A stretch of DNA of 64,000 bases, from positions 1 to 64,000 of the forward strand of contig JABCZN010000016.1 of NCBI GenBank assembly GCA_013289665.1, written 5' to 3'. Every line of letters starts with the position of its first letter. Position 1 is the stretch's first letter. Source of the DNA: Acidobacteriota bacterium. GTDB taxonomy: Bacteria > Acidobacteriota > Terriglobia > Acidiferrales > UBA7541. The position numbers and the translations under genes were made by a program. Below are positions 62,399-64,000 of the stretch, piece after piece. The notes under the pieces were generated by a model. That model ran no database searches. It saw nothing but the letters and a program-made list of their open reading frames with translations, and had not been told where the DNA came from.

Positions 62399-64000
62399 TC
62401 AGAAGGCGAAACGTGCACCGATTGCCGGAGCAACGTTGTTGTTGTGGAAATAGGGGACGCCGGGGCCATGAGGAATGGCGATGGCCAGACCGCCGCTCAC
62501 GTAGGAATACGCAATCCCGGCAAAACCGTCGAAACGTTTGGTGAAGCGATGATCCGCATAGAGCGACACCTCGTTGAGGGTGCCCGCGCAGGAAGCGCGG
62601 AAACCGGCGCTGGGCGAGCAGGCCGGCGGTCGACGGAAGTCGTTCTGCCGCTGTTGATACCACGCGAAAGTGAAATCAGTTTTACTGCGGTAGGTGTACT
62701 TCACGCCCGTCCACCAGATATTCACCAACTTTTCAGAATCAAGATTGTTGTCTTCGACCCCGCTCATGATATAGCCGCCCTGGACCGAGGCGCCAACGCC
62801 CAACGGGTTCGACGGGTTATTCTGCCAGATGTATTCGTAGCCGGCAAAAAACTTGAAGGGGTCCCAGGCGTACTTGGCAGCGACCATAATGGCGTTGTTG
62901 TCGGTCACGATGCCATAGACGGTGTTGTTTGTGGCGACTAGATTGGGCCCGGTGATTTGGATGGTATTGATGCTGTTGGTGGCGGACTGATACGGCGCGG
63001 CCGGGCTCTGAGGACCCAGCAAGGGGTTTAATACGCTGATGGCCTGGTTGTAATGTTGGAAGACGAAGTCGGAGGAGAACTTGCCGTGGACTCCGCCGAG
63101 GTCGAATCCATAGGCGTTGTTATGCGCCGCTTGCGGCGTACAGTTGGCAGCAGTCCAGCCTCCGGGGGGCAAGGGCGAGGGCAAGTAACAGCCGGCAGAA
63201 CCATCGGCGAATTTGTACATCGCACCGAAATGGACCGGGCCATAGGTGAGGCGATACTTCAGAGCATCGTCCCAACGGCTGTCCTCGGTGTCGCCGCCGC
63301 CGGCCATCGTGCCGTTATAGCCGATGTACGAAAAGGCATAGCTGCCGCCGGCCGGATCGTAAAGCAGCATCGCATCGGTGCCGAGAGAGCGCTGACGACC
63401 GAAGGTCAGCGTGCCGAACTGCGCGGACGATACACCGCCATATATTTCGTCGTTGAACGGTTGACCCGCGCGCGCGCCGTCGATGGCGTACGAATAGCTC
63501 GCCCGGGGAAGGCCGTTGTTGATGGTCTGGGTCGCTGACGCGTTGGCGAGCAGGCCGGACTGCGGATTGATGCCAGTTGAAGCGTTGAACACAACGGCCC
63601 AGCCGGGCAGAAACTCCTCCTTGCCCCTGATGCCCAGACCCGTCTGCTGCAGGTTGTTCGGTGCGAGGACGAATCGAGATTTATTTCCGTTTCGGTTTAT
63701 CAGAGATGCGCCTTCATAGTTGTAGCCGTTTTCCGGTAAGCCGTGGCTGACCCAGCCGACGCCGACGTCATACGCACCGTACAGCGTGACGCCGTGCCAG
63801 GTCAACGTGCAATCGGTGGTGGCGAACTCGTGGCCGCTCGCGCAGGCGTCGGGGGTCTTCGGTTGCATTTTTATGTCGACCGTGGCGTCCTGGCCAACCG
63901 CCAAGCTGATTCCCGTGCGCGTTTCATCGGCAAACCCTGGTTTTGTCGCTCGAATCTCGAACCGCCCCGGAGTCAGGCCGGACGCCTGGAAGTGCCCCCT
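62399..64000 (-). CDS. Carboxypeptidase-regulatory-like domain fused to a general porin (5' end cut by window)
   Basis: At least 533 residues; the frame stays open to the window edge. The first ~35 visible residues (LTPGRFEIRATKPGFADETR, GISLAVGQDATVDIKM) form the end of a CarboxypepD_reg/TonB-receptor-like module. From ~residue 60 the sequence is that of a 16-stranded Gram-negative porin: VTLYGAYDVGVGWVSHG, SRFVLAPNNLQQTGLGIRGK, ASTGINPQSG, FNDEIYGGVSSAQFGTLTFG and the closing NNNVAPAIGARFAF with terminal Phe. ModA lies 192 bases downstream on the same strand, so the porin could serve uptake of the same ligand. Confidence 0.8.
   Translation of the reverse strand, partial: RGHFQASGLTPGRFEIRATKPGFADETRTGISLAVGQDATVDIKMQPKTPDACASGHEFATTDCTLTWHGVTLYGAYDVGVGWVSHGLPENGYNYEGASLINRNGNKSRFVLAPNNLQQTGLGIRGKEEFLPGWAVVFNASTGINPQSGLLANASATQTINNGLPRASYSYAIDGARAGQPFNDEIYGGVSSAQFGTLTFGRQRSLGTDAMLLYDPAGGSYAFSYIGYNGTMAGGGDTEDSRWDDALKYRLTYGPVHFGAMYKFADGSAGCYLPSPLPPGGWTAANCTPQAAHNNAYGFDLGGVHGKFSSDFVFQHYNQAISVLNPLLGPQSPAAPYQSATNSINTIQITGPNLVATNNTVYGIVTDNNAIMVAAKYAWDPFKFFAGYEYIWQNNPSNPLGVGASVQGGYIMSGVEDNNLDSEKLVNIWWTGVKYTYRSKTDFTFAWYQQRQNDFRRPPACSPSAGFRASCAGTLNEVSLYADHRFTKRFDGFAGIAYSYVSGGLAIAIPHGPGVPYFHNNNVAPAIGARFAF

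Overview
The window looks like a chromosomal segment of an Acidobacteriota bacterium, most likely class Terriglobia (Koribacter/Sulfotelmatobacter-like). The evidence is high GC, a Gram-negative envelope (LpxC, porin, beta-barrel protein, MacB-type exporter parts), a cobalamin-dependent ribonucleotide reductase, many CadC-TolB, S41 and RDD-type proteins typical of the group, and many short hairpin repeats between genes. No phage, integrase, transposase, rRNA operon or CRISPR array is visible.

Layout. 0.4-5.6 kb: membrane glycosyltransferase, a GHKL ATPase with a broken coupled partner, and a VapBC toxin-antitoxin pair. 5.8-7.5 kb: an AraC remnant, an outer-membrane beta-barrel protein and a hypothetical protein. 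8.2-11.6 kb (+): deoxynucleoside kinase, Tat-exported glycosylasparaginase and an LhgO-like oxidoreductase. 11.7-22.9 kb (mostly -): purQ, purL, a small membrane protein, purF, two tandem lepB genes, purM, a VOC protein, purN and tyrS. 23.1-32.8 kb: glmU, a zinc-ribbon/pilin-like membrane protein, lpxC, an S41 pseudoprotease with a YibQ-type deacetylase, a CPBP protease, a CGNR regulator, an M48 protease and a periplasmic coiled-coil protein. 33.3-42.8 kb: small zinc ribbon, nrdJ with a coupled small gene, a Ser/Thr kinase, methyltransferase, membrane protein and two MacB-type permeases. 42.9-45.1 kb: three exported proteins, two of them paralogues. 45.3-49.6 kb (-): a trehalose-type operon: membrane-sensor-fused OtsA, a 65-codon micro-gene, a DUF5752-like protein and a TreT-like glycosyltransferase. 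49.8-55.6 kb: a DUF5666-like protein, a CadC-TolB regulator, a carboxypeptidase-regulatory-like protein, a START-like exported protein and an FkbM remnant. 56.1-60.7 kb: adaptor and ATPase of a MacB-type exporter, an RDD protein, two coupled membrane proteins and a 50-residue exported peptide. 61.2-64 kb: tRNA-Met, modA and a truncated carboxypeptidase-like/porin fusion.

How it works together. The central block is housekeeping: de novo purine synthesis, signal peptidase, tRNA charging, cell-wall and lipid A precursors and deoxynucleotide supply. The most unusual parts are the tightly tiled trehalose operon, whose synthase carries a two-helix receptor-like N-terminus; the catalytically dead S41 protein; the membrane protein tiled between purL and purF; the short exported peptide preceding two coupled membrane proteins; and several families of dispersed hairpin repeats, one of which lies inside purL. 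All function calls are from reading the sequence; no database search was run.
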